This document shows positions 43,826 to 53,119 of a stretch of DNA of 64,000 bases, in pieces; position 1 is the first letter of the stretch, and the number at the start of each line of letters is the position of its first letter. Under the pieces are notes generated by a model. It searched no databases, was not told where the DNA came from, and worked only from the letters and a program-made list of their open reading frames with translations. The DNA is from Burkholderia puraquae (GTDB lineage: Bacteria > Pseudomonadota > Gammaproteobacteria > Burkholderiales > Burkholderiaceae). The stretch spans positions 1-64,000 of the forward strand of contig NZ_NBYX01000028.1 in assembly GCF_002099195.1 (NCBI RefSeq), in the 5' to 3' direction. The position numbers were made by a program, and so were the translations under genes.

Positions 43826-44686
43826 GTGTCCACCCCATCCTCGCAGCCCCTCGCCCCGGCGTCGCTCGACGCGTGGCTCGGCAAGACCGAAACGCTCGGC
43901 GACGACATCACCGCGTTCCCGCTGAACGCGCTGGCCGCCACGCTCGACCGCCCGCCGCCCGGCAACGTCGTGCCGCCGCTGTGGCATTGGCTCTATTTCC
44001 TGCCCGTCGCGCCGCTGGCCGAAGTCGGCCCCGATGGCCACCCGAAGCGCGGCGGCTTCCTGCCGCCCGTGCCGCTGCCGCGCCGCATGTGGGCCGGCGG
44101 CCGCCTGACGTTCCATGCGCCGCTGCGCACGGGGCGGCGCGCGACGCGCGAATCGACGGTTGCGAACCTCGAGGACAAGACGGGCCGCAGCGGCCGGCTC
44201 GTATTCGTGACGGTGCAGCACCGGATCGAGTGCGATGACGCGCTGTGCGTCGAGGAGGAGCACGACATCGTCTATCGCGATGCGCCGCAGCCGGGCGCAC
44301 CCGCGCCGAAGCCGATCGCGGCGCCGGCAGGCGAGACGTGGTCGCGCACGGTCACGGCCGACGCCGTGATGCTGTTCCGCTATTCGGCGCTGACCTTCAA
44401 CGGCCACCGCATCCATTACGACCGCAGCTACGTGACGCAGGAGGAAGGCTATCCGGGGCTCGTCGTGCACGGTCCGTTGATCGCGACGCTGCTGGTCGAT
44501 CTCGTGCACCGCGAACGGCCCGCTGCGACGCTCGCGAGCTTCGCGTTTCGCGCAGTGCGCCCGACATTCGACGGGGAGCCGTTCACGCTGTGCGGCAAGC
44601 CTTCGGATGACGGCCAGACGATCGAGCTGTGGGCGAAGGATCGCGACGGCTGGCTGACCATGCAGGCGACCGTGACGCTCGCATGA
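43826..44686 (+). CDS. Mesaconyl-C4-CoA hydratase-like / HTD2-type hydroxyacyl dehydratase
   Basis: 286 residues. I use the GTG at 43826, which has GGAG 9 bases upstream; the frame open before it is not conserved in style. It has an N-terminal FAS1-like dehydratase part (WHWLYFLPVAPLAEVGPDGHPKRGGF, LPRRMWAGGRLTFHAPLR) and a C-terminal hot-dog half with the catalytic ALTFNGHRIHYDRSYVTQEEGYPGLVVHGPL segment (COG3777). Relatives hydrate mesaconyl- or itaconyl-type CoA esters. Together with the CoA transferase (57358) and the lyase-like protein (48111) it could act on a C5 dicarboxyl-CoA. It is upstream of, and on the same strand as, the large cluster but separated by lysR. Confidence 0.82.
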   Translation: MSTPSSQPLAPASLDAWLGKTETLGDDITAFPLNALAATLDRPPPGNVVPPLWHWLYFLPVAPLAEVGPDGHPKRGGFLPPVPLPRRMWAGGRLTFHAPLRTGRRATRESTVANLEDKTGRSGRLVFVTVQHRIECDDALCVEEEHDIVYRDAPQPGAPAPKPIAAPAGETWSRTVTADAVMLFRYSALTFNGHRIHYDRSYVTQEEGYPGLVVHGPLIATLLVDLVHRERPAATLASFAFRAVRPTFDGEPFTLCGKPSDDGQTIELWAKDRDGWLTMQATVTLA

Positions 44687-44816
44687 CGCGCGCGCTTTCA
44701 TCCATCGACGAAGGGCCCTGCGGACGACGCAACACGACCCGTACCGGGAGCGAAGCGGTGCGCGACCGGTGCGGCCTGTTTCCGGGCGACGCCGTGCCGC
44801 ATGCGGCGCCTGCCGC

Positions 44817-45713
44817 TCACGCGCGCGTGTCGGCCGACGGCAACAGCGCGGCGAAGCGGTCGGCGAGTGTCGGGCGCGACCGGGCCGGCCAGATCGCGCT
44901 CAGTTCGAAATGCGGCAGTGCGGCGCCGTCGCTGATCGGGCTGTAAGTGACGCCGTCGAATGCGAACGCGTGGATCGAGCGCGGCAGCAGCGACACGCCG
45001 CATCCGGCGGCGACGCACGCGACCACGGTCAGCGTGCGGTTCACGTCGAGCACGATGTCCACCGCATGCCCGGCCTGGCGGAACGCGCTCAGGATGCCCG
45101 CGCGGATCAGCGGCAGCTGATCGTGCGGAAACCACACGAGGCCGGCCGCGGCGAGCTCGGCCAGCGTGACGGTGCCGTCGGGCTGGCGCGGGAAATCCTT
45201 CGGCAGCACCGCGACGAGCGGATCGCGCCGGATCAGCTTCTCGCGCATCCTGCCGTTGACCGCGACCGGCGTGTGCAGCAGCCCGATATCGATCTCGCCG
45301 CGCTCGAGCGCGATCGCCTGCTCGGCATTGCTCATCTCGCTCATCACGAGCTCCACGTCGGGCGCGCTCTCGCGCAACGCACGGATCGCGCGTGGGAGCG
45401 TGTCGAACAGCGCGGCGCTGACGAAGCCGATCGTCAGGCGCCCGGCGCGCTGCGCGCCGATCTCGCCCGCCCGGTGCGCGGCCGCGTCGAGCCGCGCGAC
45501 GCTCAGGCGCAGGTCGTCGACCATCGCGAGCCCGGCCGGCGTGAGCGTCGCGCCGCGCCGTGACCGGTCGAACAGCCGAACCCCCAGTTCCTTCTCCATC
45601 CGGTTCAGCGCCTGGCTGAGCGCCGGCTGCGCAATGCCGAGCTCGCTGGCGGCGCGCGTGAAGCTGCCGGAATCCGCGATCGCGAGGAAGTAGCGGACGT
45701 GCCTGATTTCCAT
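44817..45713 (-). CDS. LysR-family regulator of the downstream cluster
   Basis: 298 residues. The N-terminus MEIRHVRYFLAIADSGSFTRAASELGIAQPALSQALNRMEKELGVRLFDRS (in short blocks) is a classic LysR winged helix of the CatR/BenM/CynR branch, followed by a PBP-like effector domain (GRLTIGFVSAALFDTLPRAI, VMSEMSNAEQAIALERGEIDIGLLHTPV). It is divergent from the MFS gene at 45863 across 149 bases with a 12-bp palindrome, so it likely controls that gene and perhaps the whole run to 62.3 kb. The ligand is unknown. Confidence 0.9.
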   Translation of the reverse strand: MEIRHVRYFLAIADSGSFTRAASELGIAQPALSQALNRMEKELGVRLFDRSRRGATLTPAGLAMVDDLRLSVARLDAAAHRAGEIGAQRAGRLTIGFVSAALFDTLPRAIRALRESAPDVELVMSEMSNAEQAIALERGEIDIGLLHTPVAVNGRMREKLIRRDPLVAVLPKDFPRQPDGTVTLAELAAAGLVWFPHDQLPLIRAGILSAFRQAGHAVDIVLDVNRTLTVVACVAAGCGVSLLPRSIHAFAFDGVTYSPISDGAALPHFELSAIWPARSRPTLADRFAALLPSADTRA

Positions 45714-45726
45714 AAGCGTGTGTTAT

Positions 45727-45738
45727 GAATAATTATTC
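45727..45738. promoter_or_regulatory. Palindrome in the lysR/MFS divergent promoter
   Basis: GAATAATTATTC is a perfect 12-bp palindrome 14 bases upstream of the lysR start in an AT-rich block; ATGAAT at 45725 and ATTCAT at 45766 form a wider inverted pair. LysR sites usually look like this (T-N11-A within a dyad). Confidence 0.5.
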
Positions 45739-45862
45739 GAAACATGGTAGCGAATTATCCAAATGATTCATAGGATGCTCACGAAGCGTCGCCGATACGG
45801 GCGGTGCCTCCGGTAAGCGGCGCGACGACGCGGCGCACGGCGACGACACGAGGAGACCTCTG

Positions 45863-47140
45863 TTGAACTGGACGCGTGAACTATCGACGACCGAACGGCG
45901 CACGTTGCGCGGCTGCTTTGCCGGCTGGGCGCTCGACGGCCTCGATACCCAGATGTTCAGCCTCGTGATTCCGGCGCTGCTCGCGACCTGGAGCATCGGC
46001 AAGGGGCAGGCCGGCCTGATCGGCGGCGCAACGCTCGTGTCGGGCGCGCTCGGCGGCCTGCTGGCCGGCGTGATCGCGGATCGCTACGGGCGCGTGCGCG
46101 CGCTGCAGATCACCGTGTGCTGGTTCTCCGCATTCACGTTCCTGAGTGCGTTCGCGCAGAACTTCGAACAGCTGCTGGTGCTGAAGGCGCTGCAGGGCCT
46201 CGGCTTCGGCGGCGAATGGACCGCGGGCGCGGTGCTGCTCGCCGAGACGGTCGGCGCGCGCCATCGCGGCAAGGCGATGGGCGTCGTGCAGAGCGCATGG
46301 GGATTCGGCTGGGGCGCGGCGGTGCTGCTGTACATGGCCGTGTTCGCGTGGTTGCCGGCCGAATGGGCGTGGCGCGCGCTGTTTGCGATCGGCGCGCTGC
46401 CCGCGCTGCTGGTGCTGTATATCCGCCGCGCGATTCCCGAGCCGCCGCGCGCGCAACCGGCACGGGCGCCGGCGCACGCGGACGATGCGCCGACGGTCGG
46501 CATCTTCGACCGCTCGGTGCTGCGCGCGACGGTCGTCGGCGGCCTGATCGGCGTCGGCGCGCACGGCGGCTATCACGCGATCACGATCTGGTTGCCGACC
46601 TACCTGAAGACCGAGCGGCACCTGTCGGTGCTCGGCACGGGCGCGTATCTGTCGGTCGTGATCGTCGCGTTCATCTGCGGCTGCTTCGTCAGCGCCTATC
46701 TGCAGGACCGGATCGGCCGGCGCCGCAACGTGATGCTGTTCGCCGCGTGTTGCGCCGTGATGGTGAACCTGTACGTGTTCCTGCCGCTGAACGACATCGC
46801 GATGCTGTTGCTGGGGTTCCCGCTCGGCCTGTTTTCGGCCGGCATTCCGGCGACGCTCGGCACGCTGTTCAACGAACTGTATCCGCAGAACGTGCGCGGG
46901 CGCGGCGTCGGCTTCTGCTACAACTTCGGCCGCATCGCGTCGGCGGGCTTCCCGGTGCTGGTCGGGCACATGGGCACATCGATGCCGCTCGGCACGGCGC
47001 TCGGCATCGATGCGGGCATCGCCTACGGGTTGGTCGTGATTGCGGTGTGGTTCCTGCCGGAAACGCGCGGGCGCCGCCTGCCCGACGCGGTGGCCGGGCC
47101 CGGCGCCGACGGCGACGTGCAGGCCCGCGCATCGCTGTAG
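45863..47140 (+). CDS. MFS transporter (AAHS/sialate-type symporter family)
   Basis: 425 residues, 12 predicted helices. The start is TTG at 45863 with GAGGAG upstream. DGLDTQMFSLVIPALLATW in helix 1, GVIADRYGRVRALQ between helices 2 and 3, GFGGEWTAGAVLLAETVGARHRG around helix 4 and DRIGRRRNVMLF in the second half are typical of the metabolite:H+ symporter families that include aromatic acid transporters. The likely task is to import or export an organic acid linked to the cluster. Confidence 0.88.
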   Translation: MNWTRELSTTERRTLRGCFAGWALDGLDTQMFSLVIPALLATWSIGKGQAGLIGGATLVSGALGGLLAGVIADRYGRVRALQITVCWFSAFTFLSAFAQNFEQLLVLKALQGLGFGGEWTAGAVLLAETVGARHRGKAMGVVQSAWGFGWGAAVLLYMAVFAWLPAEWAWRALFAIGALPALLVLYIRRAIPEPPRAQPARAPAHADDAPTVGIFDRSVLRATVVGGLIGVGAHGGYHAITIWLPTYLKTERHLSVLGTGAYLSVVIVAFICGCFVSAYLQDRIGRRRNVMLFAACCAVMVNLYVFLPLNDIAMLLLGFPLGLFSAGIPATLGTLFNELYPQNVRGRGVGFCYNFGRIASAGFPVLVGHMGTSMPLGTALGIDAGIAYGLVVIAVWFLPETRGRRLPDAVAGPGADGDVQARASL

Positions 47141-47211
47141 TTTCAGTCTTTCGTTCATCCAGCCGCCCGTCACCCGTCATGCGGGCCGGGCACATCTTGC
47201 AGGCAGTCGTC

Positions 47212-48102
47212 ATGGATCGAGCAGTGAATCCGCCGGTCGAGCCGGTTTCATCGGCGCCGAACGTCACCGCGTGGTACGCGTCGGCGGCCGCCGTCGCGGC
47301 GGTCGACGCGCATGCGCACGTGTTTGCGCGCGGCCTGCCGCTCGCGCCGGTCGTGCGCCATGCGCCTGACTACGACGCGTCGCTCGACGCGTACGTCGCG
47401 CATCTCGCCGCGCACGGCATCACGCATGCGGTGCTGGTGCAGCCGAGCTTTCTCGGCACCGACAACGCGTTCTTCGTCGACGTGATGCGGCGCTACCCGA
47501 GCCGCTTTCGCGGCGTCGCGGTCGTCGATCCGGGGATCGACGACGATGCGCTCGCCGCGCTGAACCGCGCGGGCGTCGTGGGCATGCGGCTCAACTTGGT
47601 CGGCCTGCCGATTCCGGACTTCGGCACGCGGGCATGGCGCGCACTGTTCGCGCGCATCAATGCGCTCGGCTGGCATGTCGAGATCCATCGCGATGCGGCC
47701 GACCTGCATGCGATCGCCGCGAGCCTGCTCGCGCAGTCGTGCACGCTCGTGATCGACCATTTCGGCCGCCCGTCGCCGACGCTCGGCGAGCGCGACCCCG
47801 GCTTCCGCGACCTGCTGTCGTTCGCCGACACCGGGCGCGTATGGGTCAAGCTGTCGGCCGCCTATCGCAACAGCCTGGCCGGCGACGGCACCGACGCGGC
47901 GCTCGGCGCCGCGCAGGCGCTGCGCGCCGCGTTCACGGCCGAGCGGCTCGTGTGGGGCAGCGACTGGCCGCATACGCAGCATCGCGAGCGTGTCGATTTC
48001 GGCGCGACCTGCGCGGCGCTCGAACGCTGGCTGCCCGATCCCGGCGAGCGCACGCGTGTGCTGCGCGACTCGCCGCGAACCCTGTTCCGTTTCGACCAAT
48101 GA
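47212..48102 (+). CDS. Metal-dependent amidohydrolase (PDC hydrolase-like, Amidohydro_2)
   Basis: 296 residues, cytoplasmic. The first metal pair is His34/His36 in VDAHAHVF; VLVQPSFLGTDN, GMRLNLVGLP, VIDHFGRP and LVWGSDWPHTQH complete the amidohydrolase-2 barrel, resembling 2-pyrone-4,6-dicarboxylate hydrolase. Another ATG at 47179 would add 11 residues. A clear paralogue is at 60978 in the same cluster, and that copy is exported. The substrate may be a lactone or cyclic amide. Confidence 0.87.
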   Translation: MDRAVNPPVEPVSSAPNVTAWYASAAAVAAVDAHAHVFARGLPLAPVVRHAPDYDASLDAYVAHLAAHGITHAVLVQPSFLGTDNAFFVDVMRRYPSRFRGVAVVDPGIDDDALAALNRAGVVGMRLNLVGLPIPDFGTRAWRALFARINALGWHVEIHRDAADLHAIAASLLAQSCTLVIDHFGRPSPTLGERDPGFRDLLSFADTGRVWVKLSAAYRNSLAGDGTDAALGAAQALRAAFTAERLVWGSDWPHTQHRERVDFGATCAALERWLPDPGERTRVLRDSPRTLFRFDQ

Positions 48103-48110
48103 GGCCCTGC

Positions 48111-48998
48111 ATGACTGATCACACCACCCTTCGTCGCGCCGCGTTCCGGCGCAGCATCGCCGCCCGCGAGGGGCTGCTCGTCGCCGGCACGTTCAACGCG
48201 CTGAGCGCGCGGATCGCCGCCGATCTCGGCTTCGGCGCGCTGTACCTGAGCGGCGCCGGCGTCACCAACATGTCGCTCGGCTTGCCGGATCTCGGCTTCG
48301 TCGGGCTTGGCGAACTGGCCGAGCACACGGCGCGCGTGCGCGACGCCGTCGACCTGCCGCTGATGGTCGATGCCGATACGGGTTTCGGCAACGCGCTGAA
48401 CGTGCTGCATACGGTGCGCACGCTCGAGCGCAGCGGCGCGGACGCGATCCAGCTCGAGGACCAGGTATTGCCGAAGAAGTGCGGCCACTTCGCGGGCAAG
48501 GAAGTGATCCCGGCCGCGGAAATGGTCGGCAAGCTGAAGGCGGCCGTCGACGCGCGCGTCGACCCGAACCTGCTGATCGTCGCCCGCACCGATGCGGCGG
48601 CCGTGCACGGCATCGACGACGCGATCGAGCGCGCGCATCGCTATGCGGCGGCCGGCGCCGACGTGCTGTTCATCGAGGCGATGGAGTCGCCGGAGGACGT
48701 CGAGCGGTTGCCCGCGCTGTTCGATACGCCGCAGCTCATCAACATCGTGATCGGCGGCAAGACGCCGACCCGCTCGCGCGACGAACTGGCGCGCCTCGGC
48801 TATGGCGTGGTGCTGTATGCGAACGCCGCGCTGCAGGGCGCGGTGCGCGGGATGCAGGCGGCGCTGACGACGCTGCGCGACACGGGCCGGCTCGACGAGG
48901 ACCCGGCGCGCGTCGCGCCGTTCGCGGAACGGCAGCGGCTCGTCGACAAGGCGCGCTTCGACGCGCTCGACGCGCGCTACGCGGCTGCCCAGCCGTAA
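48111..48998 (+). CDS. Isocitrate lyase/PEP-mutase superfamily enzyme (PrpB-like)
   Basis: 295 residues from ATG at 48111 (GAGG 6 bases before). GTFNALSARIAADLGFGALYLSGAG, MVDADTGFGN with Mg-binding Asp87 and Asp89, and the loop KKCGHF (Lys122-His126), whose Cys is the catalytic one in lyases, match methylisocitrate lyase and related 2-methylmalate-type lyases. Oxaloacetate decarboxylase activity is also found in this group. Product would be pyruvate plus a second acid or similar. An alternative ATG at 48099 overlaps the amidohydrolase stop. Confidence 0.88.
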   Translation: MTDHTTLRRAAFRRSIAAREGLLVAGTFNALSARIAADLGFGALYLSGAGVTNMSLGLPDLGFVGLGELAEHTARVRDAVDLPLMVDADTGFGNALNVLHTVRTLERSGADAIQLEDQVLPKKCGHFAGKEVIPAAEMVGKLKAAVDARVDPNLLIVARTDAAAVHGIDDAIERAHRYAAAGADVLFIEAMESPEDVERLPALFDTPQLINIVIGGKTPTRSRDELARLGYGVVLYANAALQGAVRGMQAALTTLRDTGRLDEDPARVAPFAERQRLVDKARFDALDARYAAAQP

Positions 48999-49062
48999 CG
49001 CCGGCATGCGGCACGGGCGGCCGCATGCCGGCCGCCCGATACAGAACGAACAGGAGACAACC

Positions 49063-50391
49063 TTGGCAACTTCCCCCACCGGGGCGGCCGACGCGCCGCC
49101 GCGTATCGGCTCGATCGTCGGCGGACTGGCCGGCAACCTGATCGAGTGGTACGACTTTCTCGCGTACAGCATCTTCTCGATCTATTTCGCGCCGTCGTTT
49201 TTTCCCGCCGACCGGCCGACCGTGCAACTGATGAACACCGCGGCGATCGCGGCAGTCGGCTATGTCGCGCGCCCGGCGGGCAGCTGGCTCGTCGGCCTGT
49301 ACGCGGACCGGCACGGGCGCAAGGCCGCGCTGACGAAATCGGTGCTCGCGATGTGCGCGGGATCGATGCTGATCGCCGTCACGCCCGGCTACGCGACGAT
49401 CGGCGTGCTCGCGCCGGTGCTGCTCGTCGTCGCGCGCCTATTGCAGGGCCTCAGCATGGGCGGTGAATACGGCACCAGCGCGACCTACCTGAGCGAGATC
49501 GCGCCGCCGAACCGGCGCGGCTTCTACGTCGGCTTCCTGCAAGTGAGCGTGGTCGCGGGCCAGCTCGTCGCGCTCGGCCTGATGCTGGCGATGCAGCAGA
49601 TCTTCGCCGGCACGCACGACATCGAGCGCTGGGGCTGGCGGATCCCGTTCTTCGTCGGCGGCGTGCTCGCGCTGTTCGCGCTGTACATGCGACGCAACGT
49701 CGTGGAGAGCAACGCGTTCCTCGCCAGCCGCGCGCGTGCGGCGAAGACGCGCGTGTCGGCCGATCTCGCGGCCCACTGGCGCGAACTGCTGCTCGCGATC
49801 GGCATCACGATCGGCGGCACCGTCGCGTTCTACACATACACGGTCTACATGCAGAAATACCTCGTCAACTCCGTCGGCCTGCACAAGGAAACGGCGACCT
49901 GGATCTGCACGCTCGCGCTGCTGCTGTACATGCCGCTGCAGCCGCTGTTCGGCCTTGTATCGGATCTCGTCGGGCGGCGGCCCGTGCTGCTGTGGTTCGG
50001 CTTCGGCGGCGCACTGCTGTCCGTGCCGATCTTCACCGCGCTCGGGCACGTGCACGAGCCGCTCGCCGCGTTCGCGCTGGTGTTCGCGGGGCTCGTCGTA
50101 TTGAGCGGGTTCACCTCGGTGCACATGCTGGTGAAGGCGGAACTGTTTCCGCCGCAGATCCGCGCGCTGGCGGTCGGGCTGCCTTATGCGCTGACGACGG
50201 CGATCCTCGGCGGTACGACGGAGTTCGTTGCGCTGCGGCTGAAGGCGGGCGGCAACGAGGCGATGTTCTTCTGGTACGTCGCGGCCTGCGCGGCGGTCTC
50301 GCTGGTCGTGTACTGGCGGATGCCGGAAACCCATCCGGGCAAGCACCCACGGGCGGCGCGGCCGGCGGTGGGCGCGGCCGCGCCCCGCTGA
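49063..50391 (+). CDS. MFS transporter, metabolite:H+ symporter (MHS) family
   Basis: 442 residues. The start is TTG at 49063 with AGGAGA just before it. GGLAGNLIEWYDFLAYSIFSIYFAPSFFP (as blocks GNLIEWYDF and FAPSFFP), RPAGSWLVGLYADRHGRKAAL and LQGLSMGGEYGTSATYLSE are diagnostic for the MHS family (KgtP, ShiA, citrate transporters). It could import a carboxylate precursor or move a product. It is 64 bases after the lyase gene and belongs to the same transcript by spacing. Confidence 0.9.
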   Translation: MATSPTGAADAPPRIGSIVGGLAGNLIEWYDFLAYSIFSIYFAPSFFPADRPTVQLMNTAAIAAVGYVARPAGSWLVGLYADRHGRKAALTKSVLAMCAGSMLIAVTPGYATIGVLAPVLLVVARLLQGLSMGGEYGTSATYLSEIAPPNRRGFYVGFLQVSVVAGQLVALGLMLAMQQIFAGTHDIERWGWRIPFFVGGVLALFALYMRRNVVESNAFLASRARAAKTRVSADLAAHWRELLLAIGITIGGTVAFYTYTVYMQKYLVNSVGLHKETATWICTLALLLYMPLQPLFGLVSDLVGRRPVLLWFGFGGALLSVPIFTALGHVHEPLAAFALVFAGLVVLSGFTSVHMLVKAELFPPQIRALAVGLPYALTTAILGGTTEFVALRLKAGGNEAMFFWYVAACAAVSLVVYWRMPETHPGKHPRAARPAVGAAAPR

Positions 50392-50564
50392 ATTGGTGCG
50401 CAGCCGCATGCGAAACGCTTATGGATAAATAACACGGCGGTAATGCTTCGCCTCGGCAATTGCTTCTAGTATCTGCAGGACGCCGACGGGCTGCCTGGCC
50501 GTCGGCGGCGATCAGCAAGACACACGACATACATTAGTACATCTAAAAAAATGGAGTAGAGTCA

Positions 50565-51977
50565 ATGATCGAACTATCCGAGGGCCAACGGATATCCGCG
50601 CGCGATGGCGTGCAGGGCGGCGCGCCGCCGCGTCAGTCGATACCGGTGCATCCGGTGTTCAAGGCGTACAACCGCTCGAAGCTGGACGACATTCCGCAGC
50701 TCTCGGCGCTGCCGCCGCGGATGCGCGAGGAGATCGGGCTGGTTGCACGGGTACTGCCGTTCAAGGTCAACCGCTATGTGGTCGAGCAGTTGATCGACTG
50801 GACCCGTGTGCCGGACGATCCGCTGTTCCGGCTGACGTTTCCACAGCCGGACATGCTCGCGCCCGACGATCTCGAGCGCTTGGCCGTGCTGTCACGCGAC
50901 GCGGCGCGCCACGCGGAACTGGACACGCTGGTCGGGCGCCTGCGCGCGCGGATGAACCCGCATCCGGCGGACCAGCGGCTCAACGAGCCTGAGCTGGACG
51001 GCGAACCCTGCCCGGGCATCCAGCACAAGTATGCACAGACGGTGCTGTACTTTCCGAGCCACGGGCAGACCTGCCACGCGTATTGCACGTTCTGCTTCCG
51101 CTGGCCGCAGTTCGTCGGCGATGCATCGCTGAAATTCGCGTCGAGCGAAGCGGCGCGGCTGCATGCCTATCTGCGCGCGCACGGCGAAGTGACCGACCTG
51201 CTGATGACGGGCGGCGACCCGATGGTGATGAGCGCGGCACGCCTGCGCGAATACCTGACGCCGCTGCTGGAGCCGGGGCTCGAGCATGTCGGCAACATCC
51301 GGATCGGCACGAAGGCGCTCACGTACTGGCCGTACCGGTTCGTCAGCGATCCGGATACGCCCGAGCTGCTCGCGCTGCTGCGCACGCTGGTCGACGCCGG
51401 GCGCAACGTGACGATCATGGCGCACCTGAACCACTGGCGCGAGCTGTCGACGGAGATCGCGGAGCAGGCGGTGACGAACCTGCGCCGCATCGGTGTCGTG
51501 ATCCGCTCGCAGGGGCCGGTGCTGCGCCACATCAACGACGACGCCGACGTGTGGCGGCGCAACTGGGTCGGGCAGGTGCGGCTCGGCATCGTGCCGTATT
51601 ACATGTTCGTCGAGCGCGATACGGGGCCGCGCGCCTATTTCGAGCTGCCGCTCGCGCGAGCGCTCGACATCTACAACACGGCGATCGCATCGGTATCGGG
51701 GCTCGCGCGCAGCGCGCGCGGCCCGTCGATGAGCGCGGGCCCCGGCAAGGTCGAGGTCGCGGGCACGCTCGACCTGCACGGGCAGCGCTACTTCCTGCTG
51801 AACTTCCTGCAGGCGCGCGATCCGCGCTGGCTGCGCAGGCCGTTCCTCGCGAAGTATTCGGCGACGGCCTGCTGGCTCGACCAGCTCGAACCGCCGGACG
51901 GCGAGCCCGCGTTCTTCTTCGACGCGCCGTACCGCGCTTTCGTCGACGCGCGCCAGCACCAGCCGGAGCACGCATGA
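50565..51977 (+). CDS. KamA-family radical SAM aminomutase-like enzyme
   Basis: 470 residues. The radical SAM cluster is Cys170-x3-Cys174-x2-Cys177 (CHAYCTFC), followed by TGGDPMVMSA, the SAM-binding GGDP motif. Lys395 in SAGPGKVEVAG corresponds to the PLP-binding lysine of lysine 2,3-aminomutase. So both cofactors are plausible and the enzyme could turn L-lysine to beta-lysine, or act on another amino acid. It differs from true KamA in the Trp/Pro-rich CFRWPQFVGD following the cysteines. A 173-base gap precedes it, which may hold the promoter of the core cluster. Confidence 0.87.
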   Translation: MIELSEGQRISARDGVQGGAPPRQSIPVHPVFKAYNRSKLDDIPQLSALPPRMREEIGLVARVLPFKVNRYVVEQLIDWTRVPDDPLFRLTFPQPDMLAPDDLERLAVLSRDAARHAELDTLVGRLRARMNPHPADQRLNEPELDGEPCPGIQHKYAQTVLYFPSHGQTCHAYCTFCFRWPQFVGDASLKFASSEAARLHAYLRAHGEVTDLLMTGGDPMVMSAARLREYLTPLLEPGLEHVGNIRIGTKALTYWPYRFVSDPDTPELLALLRTLVDAGRNVTIMAHLNHWRELSTEIAEQAVTNLRRIGVVIRSQGPVLRHINDDADVWRRNWVGQVRLGIVPYYMFVERDTGPRAYFELPLARALDIYNTAIASVSGLARSARGPSMSAGPGKVEVAGTLDLHGQRYFLLNFLQARDPRWLRRPFLAKYSATACWLDQLEPPDGEPAFFFDAPYRAFVDARQHQPEHA

Positions 51978-53119
51978 TGGCGCCCGGCAAACGAACCGCC
52001 GACGTCGCGATCGTCGGCGGCGGCTATACGGGGCTGTCCGCCGCGATCCACCTGGCGGAGCAGGGCGCGACGGTCGACGTCTGCGATGCCGATCCGCCCG
52101 GCGACGTCCCGAGCGCATTCAACTTCGGTTCGGTCGCGAGCGTCGCGCCGGCGCTGCCGCGCGGCCCGGGTTCGGCCGCGCAGGCGCAGGCCGCCGAGCG
52201 CGAGGCGGCGCAGGCGATCGCGTATCTGAAGCGCTTCGTCGACAGCCGCAGCCTCGCGTGCGGGTGGGCGCATCCCGGCCATATCACGCTCGCGTGCGAC
52301 GACGCATCGGCGATGCAACTGGCACGCCGGTTCGATCACTACGCGGCACAGCCGGACGCGCGTGTCGCATGGCTCGACGCGCAGGCGGTCGCGCAGGAAA
52401 CCGGCGCGGCGCACGCGATCGCCGGGTTGTTGAACCTGAGTTTCGCATTGATCCGGCCGCGCGCGCTGCGAGATGCGATGCGGATGCGGGCCGCGACGCT
52501 CGGTGTGCGGATCCGGCGCGGCGCCCGCGTGAACGCGCTGCGGCTCGCGCCGGAAGCAGCCGCGCTCGACCTCGACGATGCGACGCTTGCCGCCGGCACC
52601 GTGCTGGTGTGCGCGGAGGATGCGTGGCCGTTGCTGCCGGCCGACGTACGCCCGCCGCTCGAACGGTACGGCACGCATTTGCTCGCGACCGGCGTGCTCG
52701 ACGACGCGACGCAACACCGCATTTCGCGGCGGCCGCGCGTGTACGGCACGCTGTCCGCCGACAAGGACTACTTCCGGCTCGACGACCGCGGGCGACTGCT
52801 GTTCGGCAGCCGGCTCGGCCTGGCGACGGACATGCCGCCCGCGGATGCCGAAGCCGCCTTGCGCGCGCGGCTGGCGACGTATTTCCCGGCGCTCGGGCAC
52901 GTGAGCGTCGAGCGTGTGTGGTCCGCGCCGCTCGGCTTCACGGCGCACGGCGTGCCGCATGTCGGCACGGCCGGGCGGCTGGGCTGGTGCGGCGGCTATT
53001 GCGGCAGCGGGATCGCCACGGCCGTTCATGGCGGCGCGGTGCTCGCCGGGCTCGTGCTCGGCGAGGCCGGCAGCGCCGTTCTTCACGATTCGATCACCGG
53101 TGCCGGGGAGGCGCGATGA
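51974..53119 (+). CDS. FAD-dependent oxidoreductase, DAO family (first copy)
   Basis: 381 residues. ADVAIVGGGYTGLSAAIHLAEQG is the FAD-binding Rossmann start, and the C-terminal GWCGGYCGSGIATAVHGG is the DAO/glycine-oxidase FAD loop; DKDYFRLDDRGRLLFGSR and APLGFTAHGVPHVG lie between. The family oxidises amines or N-substituted amino acids. In the Spb-type hydrazine pathways a DAO-like enzyme (Spb39) acts on the N-N intermediate. Start and the previous stop overlap in ATGA, so it is co-translated with the KamA-like gene. Confidence 0.88.
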   Translation: MMAPGKRTADVAIVGGGYTGLSAAIHLAEQGATVDVCDADPPGDVPSAFNFGSVASVAPALPRGPGSAAQAQAAEREAAQAIAYLKRFVDSRSLACGWAHPGHITLACDDASAMQLARRFDHYAAQPDARVAWLDAQAVAQETGAAHAIAGLLNLSFALIRPRALRDAMRMRAATLGVRIRRGARVNALRLAPEAAALDLDDATLAAGTVLVCAEDAWPLLPADVRPPLERYGTHLLATGVLDDATQHRISRRPRVYGTLSADKDYFRLDDRGRLLFGSRLGLATDMPPADAEAALRARLATYFPALGHVSVERVWSAPLGFTAHGVPHVGTAGRLGWCGGYCGSGIATAVHGGAVLAGLVLGEAGSAVLHDSITGAGEAR

